From Syntrophomonas sp. UBA4911 (GTDB lineage Bacteria; Bacillota; Syntrophomonadia; Syntrophomonadales; Syntrophomonadaceae): 38,367 nt of DNA. Below the pieces are notes generated by a model, which saw only the letters and a list, made by a program, of their open reading frames with translations, was not told the origin of the DNA and made no database searches. The DNA lies in contig DHCD01000110.1 in assembly GCA_002398105.1 (NCBI GenBank), positions 27,025-65,391 of the forward strand, written 5' to 3'. Of this stretch, positions 15,994 to 23,744 are shown piece after piece. Each line of letters begins with the position of its first letter. Position 1 is the first letter of the stretch. The position numbers were made by a program, and so were the translations under genes.

Positions 15994-17586
15994 TTGGAGG
16001 TTAGATGCGTTGGGAATAAGCAGCTGGATGTTCTGATTTATGATACTACCCTGCGCGATGGAGCGCAGGGAGAGGGAATCTCCTTTTCGCTGGATGATAA
16101 GATTAAAATCGCGCAAAAACTTGCCTGGCTGGGAGTCTCTTATATAGAGGGCGGATGGCCGGGCAGCAATCCTAAAGACCTGGAGTTCTTTAAACTGGCC
16201 CGGCGCCTGGACTTGAACCATACCAGGGTCGCCGCCTTTGGCTCTACCCGCAAACCCAATACTCCGGTAAGCCGGGATGGCAATGTCCAGGCCTTGCTGG
16301 AGTCCGGGGCCCGGACTATTACTTTGGTGGGCAAAACCTGGGATTTCCATGTCCTGCGGGCTTTGGAAACCACTTTGGAAGAAAATCTGAGCATGATTCG
16401 GGAGACTATCAGCTACTTTAAGGACCAAGGCCGGGAAGTAATTTTTGATGCGGAACACTTTTTTGATGGCTGTAAGCATAACCGGGATTATACCCTGCAG
16501 ATTGTGGAAACGGCGGCCCAGGCCGGGGCGGACTGGCTGATTCTCTGTGATACCAACGGCGGAAGCATGTCCTGGGAGATCGGAGATATTATCCGGCAGG
16601 TAAAAAAACAGGTAAAAACTCCGCTGGGGATACATGCTCACAATGATTGCGGCTGTGCGGTCAGTAACTCCCTGGTAGCAGTCAAAGAGGGATGTACCCA
16701 GGTTCAGGGAACGGTCAACGGTTATGGCGAGCGCTGTGGCAATAGCGACATCTGTTCCCTTATTCCTAATCTGGAACTTAAAATGGGACTTAGGTGCCTG
16801 CCGGCGGGAAATCTGAAAAACTTAAGTGAAGCAGCCCATTACGTAGGCGAGATCGCCAATATGCCTCATTACAGCAACCAACCGTTTGTCGGGCACGGGG
16901 CTTTTGCTCATAAGGGGGGCATACACGTTAGTGCGCTGTTGAAGGACCCGCTTACCTATGAGCACATTGACCCGGAAAAAGTGGGAAATCACAGACGGGT
17001 ACTGGTCTCCGAACTTTCCGGCCTTTCCAATCTGCTCTATAAGGCCCGGGAGCTTAACATTGACGTCAATTCCTATGATGCCGAGACCCGGCGTTTAATT
17101 AAGGAAATCAAGGAACTGGAGAACCAGGGCTTCCAGTTTGAAGGCGCCGACGCTTCGCTGGAACTTTTCCTGCGCAAGGCCTTCGCCCAATATGATGAAT
17201 TCTTCCAGCTTAAGAATCTTAAAATAATTCTGGAAAAGAACGAAGAAGACGATATAACCGCCGAAGCCATGATTAAGGTGCAGATCGGCGACCATACTTT
17301 CCACACCGCAGCCGAGGGCGACGGGCCGGTAAATGCCCTGGACAATTCTCTGCGCAAGGCCCTTAACGAAGTTTACCCGGAGGTAGCGGAGATGCATCTC
17401 AGTGACTACAAAGTCAGGGTCTTGGATGGCAAAAACGGTACGGCAGCCAAGGTCAGGGTCTTGATTGACTCCGCTAACCAGAGTGATAAATGGAGTACGG
17501 TGGGAGTTTCCGAGAATATTATTGAAGCTTCCTGGCAGGCCCTGGTGGACAGTATAAACTACCTGCTCCTGAAAAAACGCCTGTGA
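15994..17586 (+). CDS. cimA: Citramalate synthase (possible frame error at its start)
   Basis: About 530 residues of the LeuA-like family, CimA group: YDTTLRDGAQGEGISFSLDDKIKIAQKL near the N-terminus, GGWPGSNPKD, VFDAEHFFDG-type segment, HAHNDCGCAVSNSL at the metal site, NGYGERCGN, then a C-terminal regulatory domain with GDGPVNALDNSLRKAL. Makes citramalate from pyruvate and acetyl-CoA for threonine-independent isoleucine synthesis. The start is abnormal: GGAGG (15996-16000) fits the ATG at 16005, which reads only MRWE and a stop. The main frame has no good start other than TTG 15994 without a ribosome site. Removing one G from GGG at 16012-16014 would give MRWNKQLDVLIYDTTL, a normal beginning. 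Either a sequence error or a real lesion. Confidence 0.88.
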   Translation: MEVRCVGNKQLDVLIYDTTLRDGAQGEGISFSLDDKIKIAQKLAWLGVSYIEGGWPGSNPKDLEFFKLARRLDLNHTRVAAFGSTRKPNTPVSRDGNVQALLESGARTITLVGKTWDFHVLRALETTLEENLSMIRETISYFKDQGREVIFDAEHFFDGCKHNRDYTLQIVETAAQAGADWLILCDTNGGSMSWEIGDIIRQVKKQVKTPLGIHAHNDCGCAVSNSLVAVKEGCTQVQGTVNGYGERCGNSDICSLIPNLELKMGLRCLPAGNLKNLSEAAHYVGEIANMPHYSNQPFVGHGAFAHKGGIHVSALLKDPLTYEHIDPEKVGNHRRVLVSELSGLSNLLYKARELNIDVNSYDAETRRLIKEIKELENQGFQFEGADASLELFLRKAFAQYDEFFQLKNLKIILEKNEEDDITAEAMIKVQIGDHTFHTAAEGDGPVNALDNSLRKALNEVYPEVAEMHLSDYKVRVLDGKNGTAAKVRVLIDSANQSDKWSTVGVSENIIEASWQALVDSINYLLLKKRL

Positions 17587-17625
17587 TAAGAAATATCATT
17601 CTATTGCAAAAGGATATAAATTGGT

Positions 17626-17932
17626 GGTTTGGATGCATAAATATTCCGTCGCTCGAGACTTCGCATGGGCAACACCAACTGCTTGTCTCGCGGCTCCAGT
17701 GGGACGTTCCAATTCGCGTCCATGCTCAGCGTCACTCGCCTCCTTAATGGTGAGGCATTGCCGAACATCAGTGTGCCCTGTGGGTACGCCCCATCCGTGG
17801 GGCGCGCCCCCTTCCGCCGCAACCTTAATTGTCACCCGGAGGTGACATCAGGAGTGCCCTCGGGTGCTTCGCCTTCGCAGGGTGAGCTCCATGCGCCGCC
17901 TGACGGCTCCTGCATATTTATGCATCCAAACC
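17626..17932. repeat. MITE-like repeat element, long copy (307 bp)
   Basis: The ends are a perfect 19-base inverted repeat, GGTTTGGATGCATAAATAT, at 17626-17644 and as its complement at 17914-17932. Internal sequence (GGGCAACACCAACTGCTTGTCTC, GACGTTCCAATTCGCGTCC, CTTCGCCTTCGCAGGGTGA type blocks, given in part) is shared with the copy at 21155-21364. This copy has two extra blocks of about 45 bases. Short frames inside are not credible genes. No target-site duplication is obvious. The right tip contains TGCATATTTATGCA, which fits the ARG-box pattern. It fills most of the gap between cimA and the nucleotidyltransferase gene. Confidence 0.85.
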
Positions 17933-18028
17933 AGAGTTTTGGCAGCGGAATCAAATATGTAAATGGTAGGAAACAGGGATGGGAAGGCCTGTGGCTTTAA
18001 GTTGAATTTCTCCTTCCCGTATGAGCAA

Positions 18029-18058
18029 TTGCCGTCATTTGCCGTTTTGGTGTATATT
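18029..18058 (+). promoter_or_regulatory. Candidate promoter of the nucleotidyltransferase gene
   Basis: TTGCCG (18029-18034), 18-base spacer, TATATT (18053-18058), about 35 bases before the chosen ATG. Moderate match; position between the repeat and the gene supports it. Confidence 0.4.
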
Positions 18059-18092
18059 TAGGACAACAATACTGCAGGGGGTCTTTATATTT

Positions 18093-19163
18093 ATGAAGGC
18101 AATGATAATGGCAGCCGGGGTAGGATCAAGATTGATGCCCCTCACTACTAAAATACCCAAGCCCATGATACCGATGGCCAATGTCCCCTTGATGGAAAGC
18201 ATTGTGACCCTGCTCCGTATCCACGGGTTTGATGATCTGATCTGCAATCTGTATTACCATGCCGGCAATATCAGCTCCTATTTTGGGGATGGAAGCAAAT
18301 TTGGGGTAAAAATGCAATATTCTCTGGAAGACGAGCTTATGGGCACAGCCGGCGGAGTCAAGAACTGTGAATGGTTTTTGGATGATACCTTTGCCGTAAT
18401 CAGTGGGGATGCTTTGACCGATATCAATCTGGGAGCACTGCTTGAGGCTCATCGGCAAAGGGGAGCACTGGCTACCATAGCCTTGAAAGAAGTGCAGCAG
18501 GTGGAGCATTTTGGAGTAGTCATAACTGATGACCAGGGGAGAATTGAAAGGTTTCAGGAGAAGCCCCGCCCCGAGGAGGCTTTGAGCCATCTGGCCAACA
18601 CCGGCATCTATATTTTTGAACCCGGCATATTTAAGTATATACCGGCCCGGCAATTTTACGATTTCGGAAAACAGGTATTTCCTCACCTGGTCAGAACGGG
18701 GGCGCCCTTCCATGGCCTGCCGGTGCAGGATTACTGGTGTGATGTGGGCAATATCTCCACTTATTGCCAGGCCCATGCCGATATACTGCAGCAGCGGGTT
18801 AAGACCGCTGCGTCGGGCAAAGTAATCAATACGGCTGAAGGAGCGCGGGTACTCCTGGGTGAAGGAACTGTCTGCGGGCGGAATGTCAGATTTGACGGCA
18901 GTGTAGTTATTGGCTCCGGATGCAAGGTCGGCAGCAATGTATACCTGAGCGATTCTATAATCTGGGATAATACCGTTATTAAAGATAAATCCGTTATTAA
19001 AGAAGCCGTGGTAGGGGCAGATTGTATACTGGGCCGGGGGGTAAAGCTCAATGCCGGCGCTGTAGTAGCCGCAGGCTGCATTCTGCAGGATGAGGTGGAA
19101 GTACCTCCCCAAAGTAAGGTCTTTTATACTGCAGGAGATGAATTGCATCTGGAGGTGCGGTAA
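18093..19163 (+). CDS. Sugar-phosphate nucleotidyltransferase with left-handed beta-helix domain
   Basis: 356 residues. MKAMIMAAGVGSRLMPLTTKIPKPMIPMANVPLME opens the nucleotidyltransferase fold with the G-x-G-S-R and PKPM motifs; VISGDALTDINL near residue 108 carries the metal-binding aspartate; LMGTAGGVKN near 85 binds substrate. From about residue 250 hexapeptide repeats (GEGTVCGRNVRFDGSVVIG...) form a beta-helix. It should make an NDP-sugar, probably GDP-mannose or a glucose nucleotide. Related Firmicute proteins often carry a third phosphomannomutase domain; this one stops after the helix. ATG 18093 is used: the 24 upstream codons overlap the promoter and look unlike protein. Confidence 0.88.
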   Translation: MKAMIMAAGVGSRLMPLTTKIPKPMIPMANVPLMESIVTLLRIHGFDDLICNLYYHAGNISSYFGDGSKFGVKMQYSLEDELMGTAGGVKNCEWFLDDTFAVISGDALTDINLGALLEAHRQRGALATIALKEVQQVEHFGVVITDDQGRIERFQEKPRPEEALSHLANTGIYIFEPGIFKYIPARQFYDFGKQVFPHLVRTGAPFHGLPVQDYWCDVGNISTYCQAHADILQQRVKTAASGKVINTAEGARVLLGEGTVCGRNVRFDGSVVIGSGCKVGSNVYLSDSIIWDNTVIKDKSVIKEAVVGADCILGRGVKLNAGAVVAAGCILQDEVEVPPQSKVFYTAGDELHLEVR

Positions 19164-19199
19164 TAAAATCGGCTGGAAAATAAATCGCCATAGAAGCAT

Positions 19200-19230
19200 A
19201 ATGCCCCGGGCTCATCTTGACCGGGGCATT
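19200..19230. terminator. Bidirectional hairpin between convergent genes
   Basis: AATGCCCCGG (19200-19209) pairs perfectly with CCGGGGCATT (19221-19230) around an 11-base loop, between the 3' ends of the nucleotidyltransferase gene (plus) and the NTF2-like gene (minus). The T-runs on either side are poor, so termination is inferred mainly from position and stem strength. Confidence 0.55.
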
Positions 19231-19239
19231 GATTTGGCC

Positions 19240-19794
19240 TTACTGGCCCAGCATTTCTTGGAAGCTTTGTTCCAGGTCGGAGATATCATTGCCGTTCAAC
19301 TGCTGTAATTGTTCCTGGTTCACCGCCATCATTTTCAAAATATACATGCGGTTTTTTTCTTTTAATAGCAAGGCCATCTCCATACCGGCAGGCTTGTTTT
19401 TCTCCTTAAGCTCATAAGCTACCAGGGCGGTGTTTTCTGCCCGTTGAGTGTATTTAGGAAGAATCTTGATGCTCATACCGGCGGGAATCTTGGTCTCAGC
19501 CTCCACCCGGGATATAAAATCGCCCATTTTTTTCTCTATGGCAGGCCGGTCCTCAATTAATTCCTGAGGGCTCATAAGCATATATTCGGGCATAAACTGA
19601 ACCCCCCAAAATACACTGAGGTTTTGGGCTACGGTTTCATAGTCCTTCTGAAAATAACCATTATAAAAATCCCTGACCGCTACTTCGGGGTTGGAATGAT
19701 CTCTGTAGGCGGCATAGTAATACATGGCGGCCAGTATCAAGATAATAAGTAGAAACAGAATCTTAGGAACACCGCGTTCAACCGGTTTATCCAA
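19240..19794 (-). CDS. Membrane-anchored protein with NTF2-like domain, unknown function
   Basis: 184 residues. A basic N-terminus is followed by one membrane helix at about residues 11-29 (ILFLLIILILAAMYYYAAY); the remainder lies outside the membrane, starting NPEVAVRDFYNGYFQKDYETVAQNLSVFW, the pattern of NTF2/DUF4878-like domains, with alternating strands and a final amphipathic helix rich in Gln. Translation starts at TTG 19794, preceded by AGAGAGG 10 bases upstream. Single gene with its own promoter, divergent from the flavoprotein gene. No specific function can be given. Confidence 0.75.
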   Translation of the reverse strand: MDKPVERGVPKILFLLIILILAAMYYYAAYRDHSNPEVAVRDFYNGYFQKDYETVAQNLSVFWGVQFMPEYMLMSPQELIEDRPAIEKKMGDFISRVEAETKIPAGMSIKILPKYTQRAENTALVAYELKEKNKPAGMEMALLLKEKNRMYILKMMAVNQEQLQQLNGNDISDLEQSFQEMLGQ

Positions 19795-19835
19795 TATATA
19801 ATTACCTCTCTTTCGCTTAGTATGTTATAAATAAA

Positions 19836-19864
19836 ATTGTAACAGATGAACCGGGGGTTAACAA
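19836..19864 (-). promoter_or_regulatory. Promoter of the NTF2-like membrane protein gene
   Basis: Read on the minus strand: TTGTTA (19864-19859), 17-base spacer, TACAAT (19841-19836). The -10 matches five of six and the -35 four of six positions; it lies 42 bases upstream of the TTG start. Confidence 0.5.
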
Positions 19865-19894
19865 TTAACAAGACAGCATCACGGAGGACAAGGA

Positions 19895-21136
19895 ATGCAA
19901 AGGGTAATCGTAATCGGCGGGGGACCGGCGGGCATGATGGCGGCGGCAGCGGCAGCCGAAAACGGAGGCCGGGTCACCTTGCTGGAGAAGAAGGAAAAGC
20001 CCGGTAAGAAACTAAAGCTGACCGGAAAGGGCCGCTGCAACATTACTTCCGCTCGGGAGCGGGAAAACTTCATTTCCGGCTATGCCGGCAACGGCCGTTT
20101 TCTTTACAGTGCCCTCAATGAATTTTCCAACCGGGATGTGATCGCATTCTTTAACCGGCAGGGGCTGGCAACGGTGGTGGAACGTGGGCAAAGGGTCTTT
20201 CCCGCCAGTAATAGAGCCGAAGACGTAGTCGCCGTGCTCTATAAGAACATGTTGGACCATGGGGTGGAGGTTATCTGTTCTTCCCGGGTTGAAGGTATAA
20301 AAATCGCAGACGCCCGGGTAGTGGGGATAAAGATGGAAAAGGTGCTGATGCCCTGCCAGGCAGCGATTATCGCTACCGGCGGCATGTCCTACCCGGGTAC
20401 CGGCTCGACCGGAGACGGGTATGCCTGGGCCCAGGCCGCCGGGCATCATTTGGTGGAACCGCGTCCGGGATTGGTACCGCTGGTGGTCAGAGATGAATGG
20501 GTGAAGCGGCTCCAGGGCTTGAGTCTCAAAAATGTCAGGGTGCGCGCCTGCCGGTTAAATGGCGGCAAGATTAACGAGGATTTTGGGGAAATGCTGTTTA
20601 CCCATTTCGGTGTATCCGGCCCTATTATTCTGAGCCTGAGTCGGGATATCGGGGAGGTGTTATATCAGCAGCGGGAACCGGTGCGGTTATTGATAGACCT
20701 GAAGCCGGCCTTAAGTGAAGAAATACTTGACGAACGTCTGCAGCGCGACCTTTTCAAGTATTCCCGGCGGCAGTTTAAGAATTCGCTGGACGACCTGCTG
20801 CCCCAGAAACTTATCCCGATAATAGTAGAACTTAGCGGTGTTGACGGCAGCAAGGAAAGCAATCAGGTAAACCGGACCGAACGGAGAAGGCTGCTGGAGT
20901 TGCTGAAGGGAATGGAACTGACCGTCACCGGTACCCGTCCCCTGGCCGAAGCCATAGTTACCGCCGGGGGAGTAGACGTTAAGGAAATCAATCCCCAGAC
21001 TATGGAATCAAAGCTGGTAAAGGGGCTGTACTTTGCCGGGGAGATTATTGATGTAGATGGTTATACCGGAGGCTTTAATCTGCAGGCGGCTTTTTCCACC
21101 GGTTATCTGGCGGGAAAATCTGCAGCGGGCAGATAA
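19895..21136 (+). CDS. BaiN/HI0933-family NAD(P)/FAD-dependent oxidoreductase
   Basis: 413 residues. VIVIGGGPAGMMAAAAAAENGGRVTLLEKKEKPGKKL (residues 4-40) is the FAD-binding Rossmann motif, followed by the family-specific TGKGRCNIT. IIATGGMSYPGTGSTGDGYAWAQAAGH near 150-175 and the C-terminal GLYFAGEIIDVDGYTGGFNLQAAFSTGYLAG (about 375-405) close the flavin domain. The family includes YhiN and BaiN; most members have no proven substrate, and a bile-acid role should not be assumed here. GGAGG lies 7 bases before the ATG. Followed after 18 bases by a repeat element. Confidence 0.92.
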   Translation: MQRVIVIGGGPAGMMAAAAAAENGGRVTLLEKKEKPGKKLKLTGKGRCNITSARERENFISGYAGNGRFLYSALNEFSNRDVIAFFNRQGLATVVERGQRVFPASNRAEDVVAVLYKNMLDHGVEVICSSRVEGIKIADARVVGIKMEKVLMPCQAAIIATGGMSYPGTGSTGDGYAWAQAAGHHLVEPRPGLVPLVVRDEWVKRLQGLSLKNVRVRACRLNGGKINEDFGEMLFTHFGVSGPIILSLSRDIGEVLYQQREPVRLLIDLKPALSEEILDERLQRDLFKYSRRQFKNSLDDLLPQKLIPIIVELSGVDGSKESNQVNRTERRRLLELLKGMELTVTGTRPLAEAIVTAGGVDVKEINPQTMESKLVKGLYFAGEIIDVDGYTGGFNLQAAFSTGYLAGKSAAGR

Positions 21137-21154
21137 TCCCGTAGGCAGAATGGA

Positions 21155-21364
21155 GTTTGGATGCATAAATATTCCGTCGCCAAGACTCCACCTGGGCAAC
21201 ACCAACTGCTTGTCTCACGTCTGCAGGGGGACGTTCCAATTCGCGTCCGTGCTCAGTGTCACTCTCGCCCCGTCCGTGGGGCTCGCCCCCTTCTGCCGCT
21301 TCGCCTTCGCAGGGTGATGCTCCAGGCTCCGTCTAACGGCTCCTGCATATTTATGCATCCAAAC
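21155..21364. repeat. MITE-like repeat element, short copy (210 bp)
   Basis: Ends in an 18-base perfect inverted repeat, GTTTGGATGCATAAATAT (21155-21172) and its complement (21347-21364). Internal sequence matches the 17626-17932 copy in the same orientation, minus two blocks of about 45 bases. Begins 18 bases after the stop of the flavoprotein gene. No target duplication is visible. The right tip again holds TGCATATTTATGCA. Confidence 0.85.
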
Positions 21365-21420
21365 AGAACTGTTATACTCAACTGTTTTAATCAGTGATTT
21401 TATTTATTAAGAATTAGTTT

Positions 21421-21457
21421 CCCGGGCGCTTCAAACCTTAAATACCGGAAGCCCGGG
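21421..21457. terminator. Strong hairpin after the repeat, before the MoxR promoter
   Basis: CCCGGGCGCTTC (21421-21432) pairs with GGAAGCCCGGG (21447-21457) with one bulge. There is no clear T-run on the plus strand; it may insulate the promoter that follows or end transcription from the flavoprotein gene. Confidence 0.4.
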
Positions 21458-21462
21458 TACGA

Positions 21463-21491
21463 TTGACGCGGATGTGAATTTCTGCTAGTAT
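21463..21491 (+). promoter_or_regulatory. Sigma-A promoter of the MoxR-VWA operon
   Basis: TTGACG (21463-21468), 17-base spacer, TAGTAT (21486-21491). Five of six and four to five of six matches with ideal spacing, 49 bases upstream of the start codon. Confidence 0.65.
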
Positions 21492-21539
21492 TCGAGGTAA
21501 TGATAATAATGAAGTCAATATTATTGGGGGAATCGGACA

Positions 21540-22442
21540 ATGGCTAAGAAAGCAGGGCCTCATGATGCCGGTAATGGCTACCAGGGGTCGGCAGATTATA
21601 TAGTATCGGATGATTTGAGAAATTGCGTTAATATTGCTATTGCCTTGCAGAAGCCGCTGCTTATAAAAGGGGAGCCCGGTACCGGCAAGACCATGCTGGC
21701 GCAAAGCATTGCCGACTCATTGGAGAAGCAGCTTATCATCTGGAATATCAAGTCCACTACTAAAGCTCAGGAAGGGCTCTATGTCTATGATACGGTACAG
21801 CGGCTATATGACAGCCAGTTTGGTGAAGGCGACGTCGCCAACATCAAAAAGTACATAAAACTGGGCAAGATGGGGGAAGCCTTCATATCCCCGGAACCGG
21901 TGGTATTATTGATCGACGAGATAGACAAGGCTGATCTGGAATTTCCCAATGACCTGCTCTGGGAGTTGGATCAGATGAGCTTCTATATACCTGAAACCCG
22001 GGAGACGGTTGCAGCTATACATCGCCCTATCGTAGTCATAACCAGCAATGCGGAGAAGGAATTGCCGGACGCTTTCCTGCGCCGCTGCATATTTCATTAT
22101 ATCGAATTTCCCGACCCGGAGGGTATGGAAAGGATTATTGCCGTGCATCACCCCAACCTGGAGAGAAAGTTGCTGGAGCAGGCCATGGAGGCTTTCTATA
22201 TGCTGCGCAATGTTCCCAATATTCAAAAAAAGCCCAGTACCAGCGAGTTGATAGACTGGCTGCAGGCCTTGGTGGTGGGTGGCATCAGTCCTAATCGGAT
22301 TAAGCAGGAGCTGCCTTTTCTGGGTGTATTGCTTAAGAAAAATGAGGACCTTGATACCCTGCTTAACCAGCTGCAGGGCAAGGCTAAGGGACGTAATCCC
22401 AATGCGGTGGGCAATTCGTCTTTAAGCCGTTACCGCTATTAA
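21540..22442 (+). CDS. MoxR-like AAA+ ATPase
   Basis: 300 residues. Walker A is GEPGTGKT (about 43-50), Walker B LLIDEID (about 123-129), sensor 1 VVITSNAEKELPDAFLRRCIFHYIEFP, with the arginine finger region in FLRRC; the C-terminal lid carries LEQAMEAFYMLR. MoxR ATPases act as chaperones that insert cofactors or activate complexes together with VWA-domain partners. The next gene encodes such a partner, as in CoxD-CoxE pairs, but no CO dehydrogenase or obvious client lies nearby. Ribosome site TTGGGGGAA about 8 bases before the ATG. Confidence 0.93.
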   Translation: MAKKAGPHDAGNGYQGSADYIVSDDLRNCVNIAIALQKPLLIKGEPGTGKTMLAQSIADSLEKQLIIWNIKSTTKAQEGLYVYDTVQRLYDSQFGEGDVANIKKYIKLGKMGEAFISPEPVVLLIDEIDKADLEFPNDLLWELDQMSFYIPETRETVAAIHRPIVVITSNAEKELPDAFLRRCIFHYIEFPDPEGMERIIAVHHPNLERKLLEQAMEAFYMLRNVPNIQKKPSTSELIDWLQALVVGGISPNRIKQELPFLGVLLKKNEDLDTLLNQLQGKAKGRNPNAVGNSSLSRYRY

Positions 22443-22451
22443 TAAACCGGG

Positions 22452-22478
22452 CAGGCGCTTTTAAGGGCGCCTCTTTAA
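22452..22478 (+). terminator. Terminator-like hairpin between MoxR and VWA genes
   Basis: AGGCGC (22453-22458) pairs with GCGCCT (22467-22472) around an 8-base loop and is followed by CTTTAATTT. Likely a leaky intra-operon attenuator. Confidence 0.45.
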
Positions 22479-22508
22479 TTTCGGGCCCATATCCGGGAGG
22501 GAAGGTCA

Positions 22509-23720
22509 GTGTTTACCAAATTCTTTTATACCCTTAAAAACTTCGGCGTCCCCGTTTCCATGAATGAATGGCAAACCTTATTGGAGGCCTTGGAAGGCGG
22601 CATGGCCGGATCCAGCCTGACCGGCTTCTATCACCTTTGCCGGGCCTTATTGGTTAAGACGGAAGCTCATTACGACCGGTTCGACATGGCGTTTGCCGCC
22701 TTTTTTGGCGATATTGAGACTCCGGAAGGGCTTCCGGACAAGATATGGGAATGGCTGAACAAGGAACTGCCTGAACTGGAAATAACCGAGGAGATGAAAC
22801 GCAACCACCGCCAGTTGGATTGGGATGAATTAAAGCGAATGCTGGAAGAAAGACTGGCTGAGCAAAGCGAGGAACATCATGGAGGCAACCGCTGGATCGG
22901 TACGGGAGGGACTTCGCCTTTTGGTCATTCCGGCTATCATCCGGGGGGAATAAGGATAGGAGGAGAGTCCCGCAACTTGTCTGCAGTCAAGGTGGCGGGT
23001 ATGCGCCGTTTCCAGGAGTTTCGCACCGATGAGACTCTGGGGGTAAGGCAGTTTCAAATCGCATTGCGCAAACTGCGCCAGTTTACCAGCCGCCTGGAAG
23101 GAGCCAAAACTGAGCTGGATCTGGATGCGACCGTTGATAAAACCTGTGATAATGCCGGCCGTCTCGAGCTGGTCTGGGAGAGACCCCGGGATAATGCCAT
23201 AAAGGTAATACTATTAATGGATGCCGGCGGCTCTATGGTAACCTACAGCCGCCTGTGCAATCAGCTTTTTACGGCGGTCCATCGCGCCAATCATTTTAAG
23301 GATCTGCAGATTTTCTACTTTCACAATTGCATTTATGACTGGCTCTACCATAGTCACGCCTGTGAGCAGAGTGATTATACCGATACCGAATATATTCTGC
23401 GTACCTACAGCTCCGATTATCGGGTGATAATAGTGGGCGATGCCAGTATGGCCCCTTATGAGCTTATGCGGGCCGGGGGCATTATAGACTGGGGGCTGCA
23501 TAATGACAGGCCCGGGATAGAGTGGCTCAGGCGCTTGCGTCAGCACTTTGAATATTCGGCGTGGTTAAATCCTATCCCCCGTGATTACTGGGACTGGACC
23601 GATGGAGCCTTTACGATAAGAAAGATAGCGGAAATATTTCCTATGGAACCACTCACGGTTGATGGTCTGGAAAAAGCCGTCATTGCTCTAAGGAGCAAGC
23701 AAGCCGTGGCTGGTAAATAA
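22509..23720 (+). CDS. VWA domain protein, CoxE-like partner of the MoxR ATPase
   Basis: 403 residues beginning at GTG 22509 after GGGAGGGAAGG. The N-terminal half (FTKFFYTLKNFGVPVSMNEWQTLLEAL) matches the helical front of CoxE-like proteins; residues about 105-180 are charged and glycine-rich (SEEHHGGNRWIGTGGTSPFGHSGYHPGG, quoted in part). The VWA fold starts at IKVILLMDAGGSM near 235: the metal site reads D-A-G-G-S, one Ser of D-x-S-x-S replaced by Gly, as often in this family. IIVGDASMAPYEL near 312 supplies the later part of the metal site. Cytoplasmic partner of the preceding ATPase; client unknown. Confidence 0.88.
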   Translation: MFTKFFYTLKNFGVPVSMNEWQTLLEALEGGMAGSSLTGFYHLCRALLVKTEAHYDRFDMAFAAFFGDIETPEGLPDKIWEWLNKELPELEITEEMKRNHRQLDWDELKRMLEERLAEQSEEHHGGNRWIGTGGTSPFGHSGYHPGGIRIGGESRNLSAVKVAGMRRFQEFRTDETLGVRQFQIALRKLRQFTSRLEGAKTELDLDATVDKTCDNAGRLELVWERPRDNAIKVILLMDAGGSMVTYSRLCNQLFTAVHRANHFKDLQIFYFHNCIYDWLYHSHACEQSDYTDTEYILRTYSSDYRVIIVGDASMAPYELMRAGGIIDWGLHNDRPGIEWLRRLRQHFEYSAWLNPIPRDYWDWTDGAFTIRKIAEIFPMEPLTVDGLEKAVIALRSKQAVAGK

Positions 23721-23744
23721 ATATTGGCGATGGAGGATTGGTAT

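Noticed and set aside
16005..16019. Mini-frame MRWE as a leader peptide for cimA
   Set aside because: No attenuator structure follows, and a one-base correction converts it into the natural start of CimA, which is a simpler explanation.
17596..18000. Several short frames on both strands in the long repeat
   Set aside because: They coincide with the repeat element, have no ribosome sites, and the matching frames in the second copy differ in length and reading frame.
18126..19199. 357-residue minus-strand frame opposite the nucleotidyltransferase
   Set aside because: Shadow of a gene with clear catalytic motifs and hexapeptide repeats.
21057..21397. Plus-strand frames of 78 and 86 residues across the short repeat
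   Set aside because: They run across the flavoprotein gene end and the repeat, without ribosome sites, and encode low-quality protein sequence.
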